Assembly (NCBI RefSeq): GCF_005047355.1
Contig: NZ_SUMC01000024.1
Span: forward strand, 1 to 64,000
DNA: 64,000 nucleotides
Origin: Actinacidiphila oryziradicis
Lineage (GTDB): Bacteria; Actinomycetota; Actinomycetes; Streptomycetales; Streptomycetaceae
Reading direction: 5' to 3'
Each line of letters begins with the position of its first letter. Position 1 is the stretch's first letter. The translations under genes were made by a program, and so were the position numbers. Shown here in pieces: positions 53,719-61,692 of this stretch. The notes beneath the pieces are model-generated. The model was not told the DNA's origin and did not search any database. It saw only the letters and a list, made by a program, of their open reading frames with translations.

Positions 53719-54663
53719 TCAGCGGGCGAGGCGCGGGAAGAGGGCTTCGGCGCTGCCGCGGTTGATCGCTTCGGCCTGGCCGGGGGCGAAACCGGGGTAT
53801 GTCTCCAGGAAGTGGTTGTAGTAGGTGCCCACATCCTGGGGGGCGAAGGGCCAGTCGCTGCCGTAGAGGACGTGGCCGGGTTCGGCGAAGGCGAGCAGGG
53901 CGGGCAGGGCGCTCGGGCTGGCAGACAGCGCGGTGTCGAAGTAGAACCGCTTCAGGTCGCCGATGACGTCCTCGGCGGTGCGGTTCGGGTCGATGACGGC
54001 GGGGGTCAGGCCGGAGAACCGGTAGGCGGCGTAGGGGAGGAACCCGCCGCCGTGGGAGAGGATGACCTTCAGGTTCAGGTATCGGCTCATGACGCCGTTG
54101 AGGACCATGTTCAGGGCGGTGCGGGTGGTGTCGAAAACGTAGTCGGCCAGGGGCGCCGGCGTGCCGGGCAGCAGTGGCATCGGGGGCTGGGCGGGGTGGA
54201 TGAATACGACCGTGTGGCGCCGGTCGAGTTCGGCCCACAGCGGCTCGAAGTCCGCGTCGCCCAGGTAGCGGCCGTGGGCGTTGGACATCAGCACGACACC
54301 GTCGGCGCCGAGGGTGTCCAGTGCGTAGGTGGCTTCCTCCAGGGCGCCGTCGACGTCCGGCAGCGGGACGCTGGCGAAGGAGCCGATCCGGTCGGGGTGG
54401 TCCTTGGCCATCTCGGCTCCGTACTCGTTGACGGCGCGGGCCAGGGTGCGGGCCTCGGCGTCGTCGCCGAGGTGGACGCCGGGCGCGGTGACCGAGAGGA
54501 CGCCGGTGGCTATGCCCTGCTGGTCCATCATCGTGATCGCGTCGCCCGCGCTCCAGGCCGGGATGGCCCAGCCGCCGGAGTCCATCCCGTGGGCCTCCAG
54601 GACCTGCGCCCAGACCGGGGGAACGATGTGCTGGTGGACGTCGATGCGTGCAGGAAAGTTCAT
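53719..54663 (-). CDS. Amidohydrolase family protein, ACMSD-like
   Basis: 314 aa metal-dependent barrel hydrolase/decarboxylase. H10-x-H12 (RIDVHQHIVPP), HTVVFIHPAQPP, NLKVILSHGGGFLPY and VLYGSDWPFAPQ are the metal- and substrate-binding segments of the aminocarboxymuconate-semialdehyde decarboxylase group. Actual substrate unknown. ATG at 54663 behind GGAAGG; divergent from the MarR gene with two matching operator boxes between. Confidence 0.88.
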   Translation of the reverse strand: MNFPARIDVHQHIVPPVWAQVLEAHGMDSGGWAIPAWSAGDAITMMDQQGIATGVLSVTAPGVHLGDDAEARTLARAVNEYGAEMAKDHPDRIGSFASVPLPDVDGALEEATYALDTLGADGVVLMSNAHGRYLGDADFEPLWAELDRRHTVVFIHPAQPPMPLLPGTPAPLADYVFDTTRTALNMVLNGVMSRYLNLKVILSHGGGFLPYAAYRFSGLTPAVIDPNRTAEDVIGDLKRFYFDTALSASPSALPALLAFAEPGHVLYGSDWPFAPQDVGTYYNHFLETYPGFAPGQAEAINRGSAEALFPRLAR

Positions 54664-54680
54664 TGCTTTCCTTCCTATAA

Positions 54681-54716
54681 GTTAGCTTGCTAACGACTTT
54701 ATTTAGTAAGCTAACG
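54681..54716. promoter_or_regulatory. Two MarR boxes between amidohydrolase and marR
   Basis: GTTAGC-TT-GCTAAC (54681-54694) and TTTAGTAAGCTAAC (54703-54716) share the pattern TTAG....GCTAAC and start 22 bp apart, two helical turns. The region is AT-rich and contains both divergent promoters. Confidence 0.72.
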
Positions 54717-54719
54717 GTC

Positions 54720-55217
54720 ATGCGAGAGAGAAGCAAGAGCACTTCGGGTAAGAATAATAAATCGGACATTACGGTTGTCCCGGGAGTCGGGGTGGATGAG
54801 CTGGCTCAGGCCGCGGACGCCCTGTTCTACGCGATGCGCCGCGCCCGTGCCTCCGCCGGACAGGCCGGCCCCGGTCTGTCCCTGGCTCAGCTGGCCCTGC
54901 TGGACCCGCTGATGGCGGAGGTGGAACTCCCGGTCGGACGGCTGGCCGCCGCCGCGGACGTCAGCGTCCCCACCGCCACCCGCATGCTCCAGCAACTCGA
55001 AACCAAGGGCAGCGTGACCCGCCGACGCTCGACCACGGACGAGCGTCAGGTCCTGGTCCGCCTTACCGAAGACGGCGCCGACCAGCTCACGGCCGTACGC
55101 ACCCGGCTTCGGGAACGCCAGGCCCGGGGCCTGGCGCAGTTCTCGTCCGACGAGCGCATTCAGCTGGCCCGTCAACTGCGCCGCCTGGCCGACGTGATCA
55201 CCAGCCTGGACCAGTGA
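54720..55217 (+). CDS. MarR-family transcriptional regulator
   Basis: 165 aa. Winged HTH at about 50-120: PVGRLAAAADVSVPTATRML, QLETKGSVTRRRSTTDERQV, then the dimerisation helix. ATG at 54720 lies 3 nt past two inverted-repeat boxes, implying autorepression and control of the divergent amidohydrolase gene, probably relieved by an aromatic ligand (inference). Confidence 0.9.
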   Translation: MRERSKSTSGKNNKSDITVVPGVGVDELAQAADALFYAMRRARASAGQAGPGLSLAQLALLDPLMAEVELPVGRLAAAADVSVPTATRMLQQLETKGSVTRRRSTTDERQVLVRLTEDGADQLTAVRTRLRERQARGLAQFSSDERIQLARQLRRLADVITSLDQ

Positions 55218-55261
55218 TGTACGAGCTCGCACGGCCGGAAGCGGCCGGCCGGCGTAGGTCA

Positions 55262-55590
55262 CCCGGCTGGCTTGATTCGGGCCGGTCGCCGACGCCCTGC
55301 GCGTAGCCGAGGGAACCGTCCGGGTGGACGGCTGTTGTCACCAGGCCGTTCCAGGCGCTGGCGACGATGGGCCGGTACTGCCCGGCCGTGTCGACCTTCC
55401 AGAAGCCGTCCGCGCGACTCTTGGTGTGGGTGTAAAGGCCGTACATGGTGTCCGCGAAGGCGGATTCGCCGCGCAGCACGCCGAGCCGCGCAGCACGCCG
55501 AGCCGGGCGGAGGGCGGCATGGCCATCTGGAGAGCGTTGCACCACGTCCAGTCGTCGTATCGGCCGGGGGCGGCGATCATGCGGCGCAGC
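55262..55590 (-). pseudogene. GH88/105-type unsaturated glycuronyl hydrolase fragment
   Basis: Minus strand codes RYDDWTWCNALQMAMPPSARLG and then, in another frame, ESAFADTMYGLYTHTKSRAD and PDGSLGYAQGVGDRPESSQP, internal motifs of family 88/105 hydrolases. The frame break is caused by a 17-bp tandem duplication. Both ends of the gene are missing. Confidence 0.68.
55468..55501. repeat. 17-bp tandem duplication
   Basis: GCCGCGCAGCACGCCGA occurs twice head to tail. Removing one copy restores a continuous frame (ARLGVLRGESAFADTM) in the hydrolase fragment. Confidence 0.9.
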
Positions 55591-55670
55591 GATGCCGCGG
55601 GTCCCGCCTCACTCGGTGTTCTCCCATGGCCGGCGCTGCCCTGCCCGGCGCCGCTCCCGGCCTCGGTCGT

Positions 55671-56549
55671 TCAGCGGGCGAGGAGGTCTCGAAGTGCCTT
55701 GGCGATGTCGGCGGGAGCTTCTTCGGCCATGAAGTGGCCGCAGGCGACGGAGGTGTGCCGCAGATCCGGTGCCCAGGCGCTCCACAGGGCTGCCGCGTCG
55801 AAGCCGAGGGCGGCGCCCCAGTCCTGCTGGAGCACGGTGACCGGCATCCGCAGCCGGTTGCCGGCGTCCCGGTCGGCCTGGTCGTGGTCGATGTCGATGC
55901 CGGCGGAGGCGCGGTAGTCGGCCACGATCGAGGGCACCGCGTCGCGGCAGGCGTCCAGGTAGGCGGCGCGGACGTCGGCGCTGATCGCCTGCGGATCATT
56001 GGTCCAGATGTCGAGGAAGTGGCCGAAGAAGGTGTCCGGGCCGGCGGCGATCATCTGCTCGGGGAGGCCCGGGGGCTGGGCCATCAGGTAGAGGTGGAAG
56101 CCTACGACGGCGGTGACCCCGCGCATCACCTCCCACATGTCCACCGTGGGGAGCACGTCGAGGCAGGCCAGATGAGTGATCGTCCCGGGGTGGTCGAGCC
56201 CGGCGCGGAAGGCGACCAGGGCGCCGCGGTCGTGCCCGGCCAGCGCGAAGCGCTCGTGCCCCAGCGTGCGGGCCAGGGCGACGATGTCGGCGGCCATGGT
56301 GCGCTTGGCGTAGGCCGTGCCGTCGGTCTCGGCGGGTTTGTCGCTGGCGCCGTAGCCGCGCAGGTCGGGGCAGATCACGGTGTGGTCGGCCGCGAGGTCG
56401 GCGGCGACATGCCGCCACATCAGGTGGGTCTGCGGGAAGCCGTGCAACAGCACGATGGGACTGCCCGAGCCGCAGACGGCCGCGTTCAGGGAAACGCCGT
56501 CGGCGACGGGGATGCGCTCGTAGGTGAAGCCGGCGATGGCAGGCGCCAT
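55671..56549 (-). CDS. Alpha/beta hydrolase, haloacetate dehalogenase/epoxide hydrolase-like
   Basis: 292 aa. Oxyanion HGFPQT (H36), the nucleophile elbow GHDRGA with Asp107 rather than Ser, cap domain, and late histidine in ACGHFMAEEAP. An Asp nucleophile is characteristic of haloalkane/haloacetate dehalogenases and epoxide hydrolases. ATG at 56549 behind GAAGGA. Divergent from the SARP gene. Confidence 0.88.
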   Translation of the reverse strand: MAPAIAGFTYERIPVADGVSLNAAVCGSGSPIVLLHGFPQTHLMWRHVAADLAADHTVICPDLRGYGASDKPAETDGTAYAKRTMAADIVALARTLGHERFALAGHDRGALVAFRAGLDHPGTITHLACLDVLPTVDMWEVMRGVTAVVGFHLYLMAQPPGLPEQMIAAGPDTFFGHFLDIWTNDPQAISADVRAAYLDACRDAVPSIVADYRASAGIDIDHDQADRDAGNRLRMPVTVLQQDWGAALGFDAAALWSAWAPDLRHTSVACGHFMAEEAPADIAKALRDLLAR

Positions 56550-56674
56550 GGTTTTGTCCTTCTCCGTAGGTGACCAGGGTGACCGGATGCGTTGAAGCCT
56601 GCCGGGCGCGGATGAGCATCGAGTGAGCGCGCTACGGTGACCAGGGGCGATGCCCCCGGAAAGGCTGGTCAAGG

Positions 56675-58651
56675 GTGCAGGTCGGGTTCGGGGTGCTGGG
56701 GCCGGTGGTGGCCTGGGACGGTGCCGGTGGCGCGATCGCGTTGAAGGGGCCGCGGCACCGCGCGGTGCTGGCCCGGCTGATCGTCGCCCGCCGCCACGTC
56801 GTCCCGGTCACCCGCCTGGTCGAGGACCTGTGGGCGGATCCGCCCCCGGGCGCGGTGGGCGCGGTGCGCACCTTCGTGGCCGCGCTGCGCCGCGCGCTGG
56901 AACCGCAGCGCCCGCCTCGTACTCCGGCCCGGCTGCTGGTCACCGAGGGCCCGGGATACGCGCTGCACGCCGAGCGGGGCGCGGTGGACGCCTGGCGTTT
57001 CGAGCAGGCAGTGGCCGCCGCCGCGGCGCTGCCACCCCAGCAGGCACTCGCCCGGCTGGAGGAGGCGCTGGGACGGTGGCGCGGTCCCGCCTACGCCGGG
57101 TTCACCGAGGAGTCGTGGGCCCGTGCGGAGCGCTCCCGCCTGGGCGAGCTGCGGCTGCACGCCGTCGAGCGCCAGGCAGAGGCCCGGCTGGGCCTGGGGC
57201 TTGCCGCCGAGGCGGTGCCGGATCTGGACGCGCATGTGGCCGAGCACCCTTGGCGCGAGGACGCCTGGCGACTGCTGGCCCTCGCGCTGTACCGCACCGG
57301 CCGCCAGGGCGACGCGCTCGCGGTGCTGCGCCGGGCACGAACGCTACTCATCGAGCAGCTGGGGGCGGATCCGGGTCCGGGACTGCGCCGCCTGGAGGCG
57401 GACATCCTCGACCACGCCTGCCACCTCGACCCCGAATTGGGGCCGAGCGGCCCGGCGGGGCGGGTGTGGGCGCAGGCGGCCGCCGCCTATGACCGCACCG
57501 TGGCATCCGGCGCCCGGGCCCGACTGGAGTCGACGGTAGGCCTGCTGCGCAATCTCGCGGTGACCGGAGGCGGCGGCCTTCAGGCCGCCCGCCAGCACCG
57601 CGTGGCGGCCATCACGGCAGCGGAAGAGCTCGGCGACGCGGAACTGACCGCCCGCGTGATCGGCGCCTACGACGTCCCGGCGATCTGGACCCGTGTCGAC
57701 GACCCACAGCAGGCCGCGCGTGTCGTGGCGGCGGCCGAGCGTACCCTGGCCGCCCTCCCGCCGGGTGCGCACCCGGCCGCGCGGGCCCGCCTGCTGGCCA
57801 CGATCGCCCTGGAGTCACGCGGCACCGGCTCAGCGCGTGGGCCCCAGGCCGCCGGGCAGGCAGAGCAGACCGCCCGCCGCCTGGACGACCCCGCGCTGCT
57901 GGCGTTCGCCCTCAATGGCGTGTTCATGCAGACCTTTCACCGTGCGGGTCTGGCCGCACGCCGGGACGCGATCGGCGCCGAGCTGATCGCCCTGTCCGCC
58001 CGGAACGGCCTGGCCACCTACGAGGTGCTCGGACACCTCATCCGGCTCCAGGCCCGCAGCGCGCTCGCGGACTTCCCCGGAGCCGACGGGCACGCGTCCG
58101 CCGCAGACCGTCTGGCCGAGCGCCACGAGCTGCCGCTGGTAGGCGTGTTCACCCAGTGGTATGGGGCGCTGCGGCTCGCGGCCACCACGCGGACACCGGC
58201 GGCCGAGGCGGAGGCGGCCTACCAGGACGCCGCCGCGCGACTGAACGGCGCCGGCATGCCCGGACTGGAATGCGGGCTGCTGCCGCTCGCCCTGCTGTGC
58301 CTGCGCCTGCGGCGCGCCCGGCCCGCCCAAGCCGACGAACGGACCGGTTGGGGGCCCTACGAACCATGGGCCCGCCCGCTGGTGCTGCTGGCCCAGGAAC
58401 GCCGAGGTGAGGTCACGGCGGCGCTGCGCCGGCTCCCGGACCCACCCCGCGACCTGCTGTTCGAGGCCCTGTGGTGCCTAGCCGCGCGCGCGGCGATCGC
58501 CGTCGGCGACCGGGAGACGATGGAGCGCGCCCAGACCGAACTCGCCCCCGCAGCGGCGGAGCTGGCCGGGGCGGGCAGTGGCCTGCTCACCCTCGGTCCG
58601 GTCTCGAAGCACCTCGACGACCTCGCTACCGCCCTCCGGCATCCTCGGTGA
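56675..58651 (+). CDS. AfsR/SARP family transcriptional regulator with C-terminal helical domain
   Basis: 658 aa. OmpR-type winged HTH (about 1-95; KGPRHRAVLARLIVARRHVV, LVEDLWADPPP), bacterial transcriptional activator domain (about 100-245; LGELRLHAVERQAEARLGLG, DAWRLLALALYRTGRQGDAL), and a C-terminal TPR-rich half without the NB-ARC P-loop of full AfsR proteins. SARPs usually switch on secondary-metabolite genes, but no biosynthetic cluster is in view; the divergent alpha/beta hydrolase is the nearest target. GTG start. Confidence 0.88.
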   Translation: MQVGFGVLGPVVAWDGAGGAIALKGPRHRAVLARLIVARRHVVPVTRLVEDLWADPPPGAVGAVRTFVAALRRALEPQRPPRTPARLLVTEGPGYALHAERGAVDAWRFEQAVAAAAALPPQQALARLEEALGRWRGPAYAGFTEESWARAERSRLGELRLHAVERQAEARLGLGLAAEAVPDLDAHVAEHPWREDAWRLLALALYRTGRQGDALAVLRRARTLLIEQLGADPGPGLRRLEADILDHACHLDPELGPSGPAGRVWAQAAAAYDRTVASGARARLESTVGLLRNLAVTGGGGLQAARQHRVAAITAAEELGDAELTARVIGAYDVPAIWTRVDDPQQAARVVAAAERTLAALPPGAHPAARARLLATIALESRGTGSARGPQAAGQAEQTARRLDDPALLAFALNGVFMQTFHRAGLAARRDAIGAELIALSARNGLATYEVLGHLIRLQARSALADFPGADGHASAADRLAERHELPLVGVFTQWYGALRLAATTRTPAAEAEAAYQDAAARLNGAGMPGLECGLLPLALLCLRLRRARPAQADERTGWGPYEPWARPLVLLAQERRGEVTAALRRLPDPPRDLLFEALWCLAARAAIAVGDRETMERAQTELAPAAAELAGAGSGLLTLGPVSKHLDDLATALRHPR

Positions 58652-58763
58652 GCAAATCGCACCGCTCCTCGCCCAGGTCGTGGGCCTTCCACCTCGTGCA
58701 CCGCCTCCCCGCACGCCGTACTTCGCTCCGCTGCGTGTCCCGTCAGCTCAACCGACAGCGCGG

Positions 58764-59429
58764 TCAGGAGGTGGCCGCCAGGGCCTCGATCGAGGCGATG
58801 GTCTGGTCGAGGACCACGTCGTAGAGGCGGGCGTAAGCGGCCGGCAGTCGCGGCAGCAGCGGTTCGGCGGCCTGCCTCTCCTCCTCGGGGCGGAGCGCCA
58901 GCGCTTGCTGCATCGTGGCCACCACCTGCTCTGCGGGGCTCCGGTTCGTCTCGTACGACGCATAACCGATGGTGGTCGAGCCGATCAGGATGACGGCGAG
59001 GGCTAGGTTGTCCTCGCTGAGTCCCAGCGGGCGGAGAATCGCGGCCAGCTTGGCCAGCGCCCGCAGTCCCACGGGCTGTTGTGTCGCGGCCATGTAGGGC
59101 AGGAGCTGGGAGTAGGGCCGTAGCCGCTCCCGGGCTCTGCGCATCCAGCAGCGCACCTGCTCCTGCCAGGTGTCACCGGTGGGATTGCTCGGCTCCATGT
59201 CGGCTATGACCCGGTCGGCCACGGCTTGGAGCAGGGTGTCGCGGTCCGGGAAGTACCGGTAGAGAGCCATCGGGGCGGAGCCGACAGCCTCGGCCACGCG
59301 CTTGATGGTCAGCTCGGTGCCGGGTTCACGCTCCAGGAGACGGACGGCGGCCACGATGATCTGCTCGTGCGAGAAACGCGGCGGCCGTCCCCTGCCCCGC
59401 CGGGCCGTTCCGCTGGCTGTCTGCGCCAT
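58764..59429 (-). CDS. TetR/AcrR family regulator
   Basis: 221 aa. HTH at about 20-60 (IIVAAVRLLEREPGTELTIK, APMALYRYFPDRDTLLQAV), with a TetR_C-type ligand domain. ATG at 59429 (GTG 59438 also in frame). Divergent from the DHA2 exporter gene with a GTACG-A-CGTAC palindrome between, the standard layout for a drug-responsive repressor and its pump. Confidence 0.9.
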   Translation of the reverse strand: MAQTASGTARRGRGRPPRFSHEQIIVAAVRLLEREPGTELTIKRVAEAVGSAPMALYRYFPDRDTLLQAVADRVIADMEPSNPTGDTWQEQVRCWMRRARERLRPYSQLLPYMAATQQPVGLRALAKLAAILRPLGLSEDNLALAVILIGSTTIGYASYETNRSPAEQVVATMQQALALRPEEERQAAEPLLPRLPAAYARLYDVVLDQTIASIEALAATS

Positions 59430-59501
59430 CCGACGCACCCCTTCCCTTCCCCCCCGCAGGCGAGGGCACCAGCCTGCCAGATTGCGCGGCCACTATTTAG
59501 T

Positions 59502-59512
59502 GTACGACGTAC
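59502..59512. promoter_or_regulatory. TetR operator upstream of the DHA2 exporter
   Basis: Perfect inverted repeat GTACG-A-CGTAC in an AT-rich stretch directly followed by GATAAT, a good -10 for the exporter gene. Confidence 0.65.
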
Positions 59513-59617
59513 GATAATTGTGCCAGACTTACCGCACACAGGCTGGGAGCCCGTCACTCGCAGGTGCACACTGACGCGGCGTGACGCGGCCATGAGAATG
59601 GAAACGGAGGCACTCCT

Positions 59618-61096
59618 GTGCCCGCAGTCACCTCTCCCACCGAGGACGCCGGACGCGCTCACCCGGCGCGTCCCGGCGCCGTCGTAGCCGTGCTGGCCTT
59701 CGGCGGCATCGTCGTGTCGGTGATGAACACCCTGGTGGTGCCGCTCATCTCCCAGCTTCCGACGCTGCTGCACGCAACGGCGTCCGACGCCTCCTGGGCG
59801 ATCACCGCCACGCTGCTCGCCGGAGCCGTCGCCACTCCGGTGGTCGGGCGGCTCGGAGACATGTTCGGCAAGCGGCGGATGCTGCTGCTCAGCGTGTGCG
59901 TGCTGGTGGCCGGCTCGATCGTGTGCGCGCTCAGCGGCTCACTGGCGCCGATGGTCGTCGGACGGACGCTGCAGGGCTGCGGCGTCGGCGTCATCCCGCT
60001 GGGCATCAGCATCATGCGCGACGAACTGCCGCCCGACAAGATCGGCTCGTCCGTGGCGCTGATGAGTTCGTCTCTTGGAGTGGGCGGTGCCCTGGGTCTG
60101 CCCGGCGCGGCGTTGCTCGCGCAGCACGCCGACTGGCATGTGCTGTTCTGGGTGTCGGCGGCCCTGGGCGCCGTGGTGTTCGCCCTGGTGCTGGCATTCG
60201 TACCGGAGTCCCGGGTCCGCAGCGGCGGCCGGTTCGATCTGGTGGGCGGCATCGGGCTGTCGGCCGGACTGGTCTGCCTGCTGCTGGCGATCTCCAAGGG
60301 CGCCGACTGGGGCTGGACCAGCGGCCGGACCGACGGACTGTTCAGCGCCGCGGTCCTCATCTTCCTGGTGTGGGGGCGGTGGGAGCTGCGGAGCAAGCGG
60401 CCGCTGGTGGATCTGCGTACCACCGCGCGCCGTCAAGTGCTGCTGACCAACCTCGCCTCCGTCGTGGTCGGTTTCGCTATGTACGCGATGTCTCTCGTAC
60501 TGCCGCAGCTGCTGCAGATGCCGAAAGCCACCGGATACGGTCTCGGGCAGACAATGCTGGTGGCGGGTCTGTGCCTCGCCCCGGGCGGCCTGGTGATGAT
60601 GGTCGTGTCACCGCTCTCCGCATGGATCACAGCGAATTGGGGGCCCAAGTTCTCGCTGATGCTCGGCTCCGCCGTGGTCGCCGCCGGATACGGCCTGAGC
60701 GTGGTCTTCATGGACGCGGTTTGGCAGCTCATCGTCGTCGCGACCCTGATCGGCGGGGGGATCGGCCTCGCCTACGGCGCCATGCCCGCGCTCATCATGT
60801 CAGCGGTCCCGCAGTCCGAGACCGCCTCCGCCAACGGCCTCAACAGCCTCATGCGGTCCATGGGCACCTCGATCTCCGCTGCGGTGGTGGGCGTCGTCCT
60901 GGCACACATGACCACCGCGTTCGGCACCTACTCTCTTCCGTCCCGGGCCGGTTTCCGCACCGCCATGATCATTGGCTGCGGCGCGGCTGCCGCCGCCGTA
61001 GTACTCGCGGGATTCCTGCCGAACGGCCGTCCCGTGGCACGTGTCGCGGCGGCGCCGGACGGGCATACCGTGGCGGAGCCGGCCCCCGCCGGCTGA
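59618..61096 (+). CDS. MFS transporter, DHA2 (14-TM) drug/proton antiporter type
   Basis: 492 aa with about 14 transmembrane helices. Motif A (GRLGDMFGKRRMLL) and motif C-like (LGVGGALGLPGAALL) mark DHA2 exporters that extrude drugs or metabolites. GTG at 59618 is 7 nt behind CGGAGG. Probably repressed by the divergent TetR. Confidence 0.9.
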   Translation: MPAVTSPTEDAGRAHPARPGAVVAVLAFGGIVVSVMNTLVVPLISQLPTLLHATASDASWAITATLLAGAVATPVVGRLGDMFGKRRMLLLSVCVLVAGSIVCALSGSLAPMVVGRTLQGCGVGVIPLGISIMRDELPPDKIGSSVALMSSSLGVGGALGLPGAALLAQHADWHVLFWVSAALGAVVFALVLAFVPESRVRSGGRFDLVGGIGLSAGLVCLLLAISKGADWGWTSGRTDGLFSAAVLIFLVWGRWELRSKRPLVDLRTTARRQVLLTNLASVVVGFAMYAMSLVLPQLLQMPKATGYGLGQTMLVAGLCLAPGGLVMMVVSPLSAWITANWGPKFSLMLGSAVVAAGYGLSVVFMDAVWQLIVVATLIGGGIGLAYGAMPALIMSAVPQSETASANGLNSLMRSMGTSISAAVVGVVLAHMTTAFGTYSLPSRAGFRTAMIIGCGAAAAAVVLAGFLPNGRPVARVAAAPDGHTVAEPAPAG

Positions 61097-61398
61097 CGGC
61101 CGGCTCCCGGGGGAACCCAGGTCCCGGCCGTACAGCCGGAGCAGCGGACGGCCGAGGCGGCCGGCGTGCCCGGGCCGCCAGGCCGGGGCCCGGCGGCAAC
61201 CGAGCCGCCGACGGCCATGGCCATCACCGTCATGGTCAGGGAGCCCAGCGAGCCGATGGAGCCGGCATGCAGCAGATACAGGGCGAGACCGGAGGCCGCC
61301 GCCATGGTGGCAATCGCCGCGACCGCCGCTACCGCCCCCTCCAGCGCGTTTCGCAGCGGCTCGTCGGACGCGCGGGCGCCGACTTCGGTCGTAGACAT
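60928..61398 (-). pseudogene. Streptophobe-type membrane protein, N-terminal fragment
   Basis: From MSTTEVGARASDEPLRNALE it runs through AAVAAIATMAAASGLALYLL and SLTMTVMAMAVGGSV, the usual start of Streptomyces streptophobe proteins (normally several hundred residues, many helices). After AVGGSV the sequence becomes low-complexity and runs 169 bp antisense into the exporter gene. The remainder is lost. Confidence 0.65.
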
Positions 61399-61637
61399 GC
61401 CAGGAGACTCCATTCGGTTCCGGAGGCGCATGGGGTGAAGACCGTGCCACCGTTACCGGGAAAGCCTGGCCCTGGTGGTTGACCGGTCCCGGAGAGGTCC
61501 TGTGCGTTTCCTGGGAGATCGGCCAAGGAGCCATGGGACATGCCCAGGGCTACGGCGGCGCAGGGCCCGGAACCGGCTCCCGGCTACCAGAACATTCTCA
61601 GAAACGCGGCCCCGGCGGCCGGTCGGCGGAATGCCCG

Positions 61638-61682
61638 AAAGGCCGGCCCGTACGTCTGTGCTGCACGTACGGGCCGGCCTTT
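61638..61682. terminator. Long perfect hairpin terminator
   Basis: 18-bp perfect stem (AAAGGCCGGCCCGTACGT / ACGTACGGGCCGGCCTTT) with a 9-base loop, 10 nt beyond the stop of the minus-strand MFS gene. The AAA/TTT ends give short T runs in both directions. Confidence 0.85.
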
Positions 61683-61692
61683 CACCGGAATG

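Noticed and set aside
53719..61096. Secondary-metabolite gene cluster
   Set aside because: Regulators, hydrolases and an exporter are present but no synthase, NRPS/PKS, terpene or RiPP core gene is visible.
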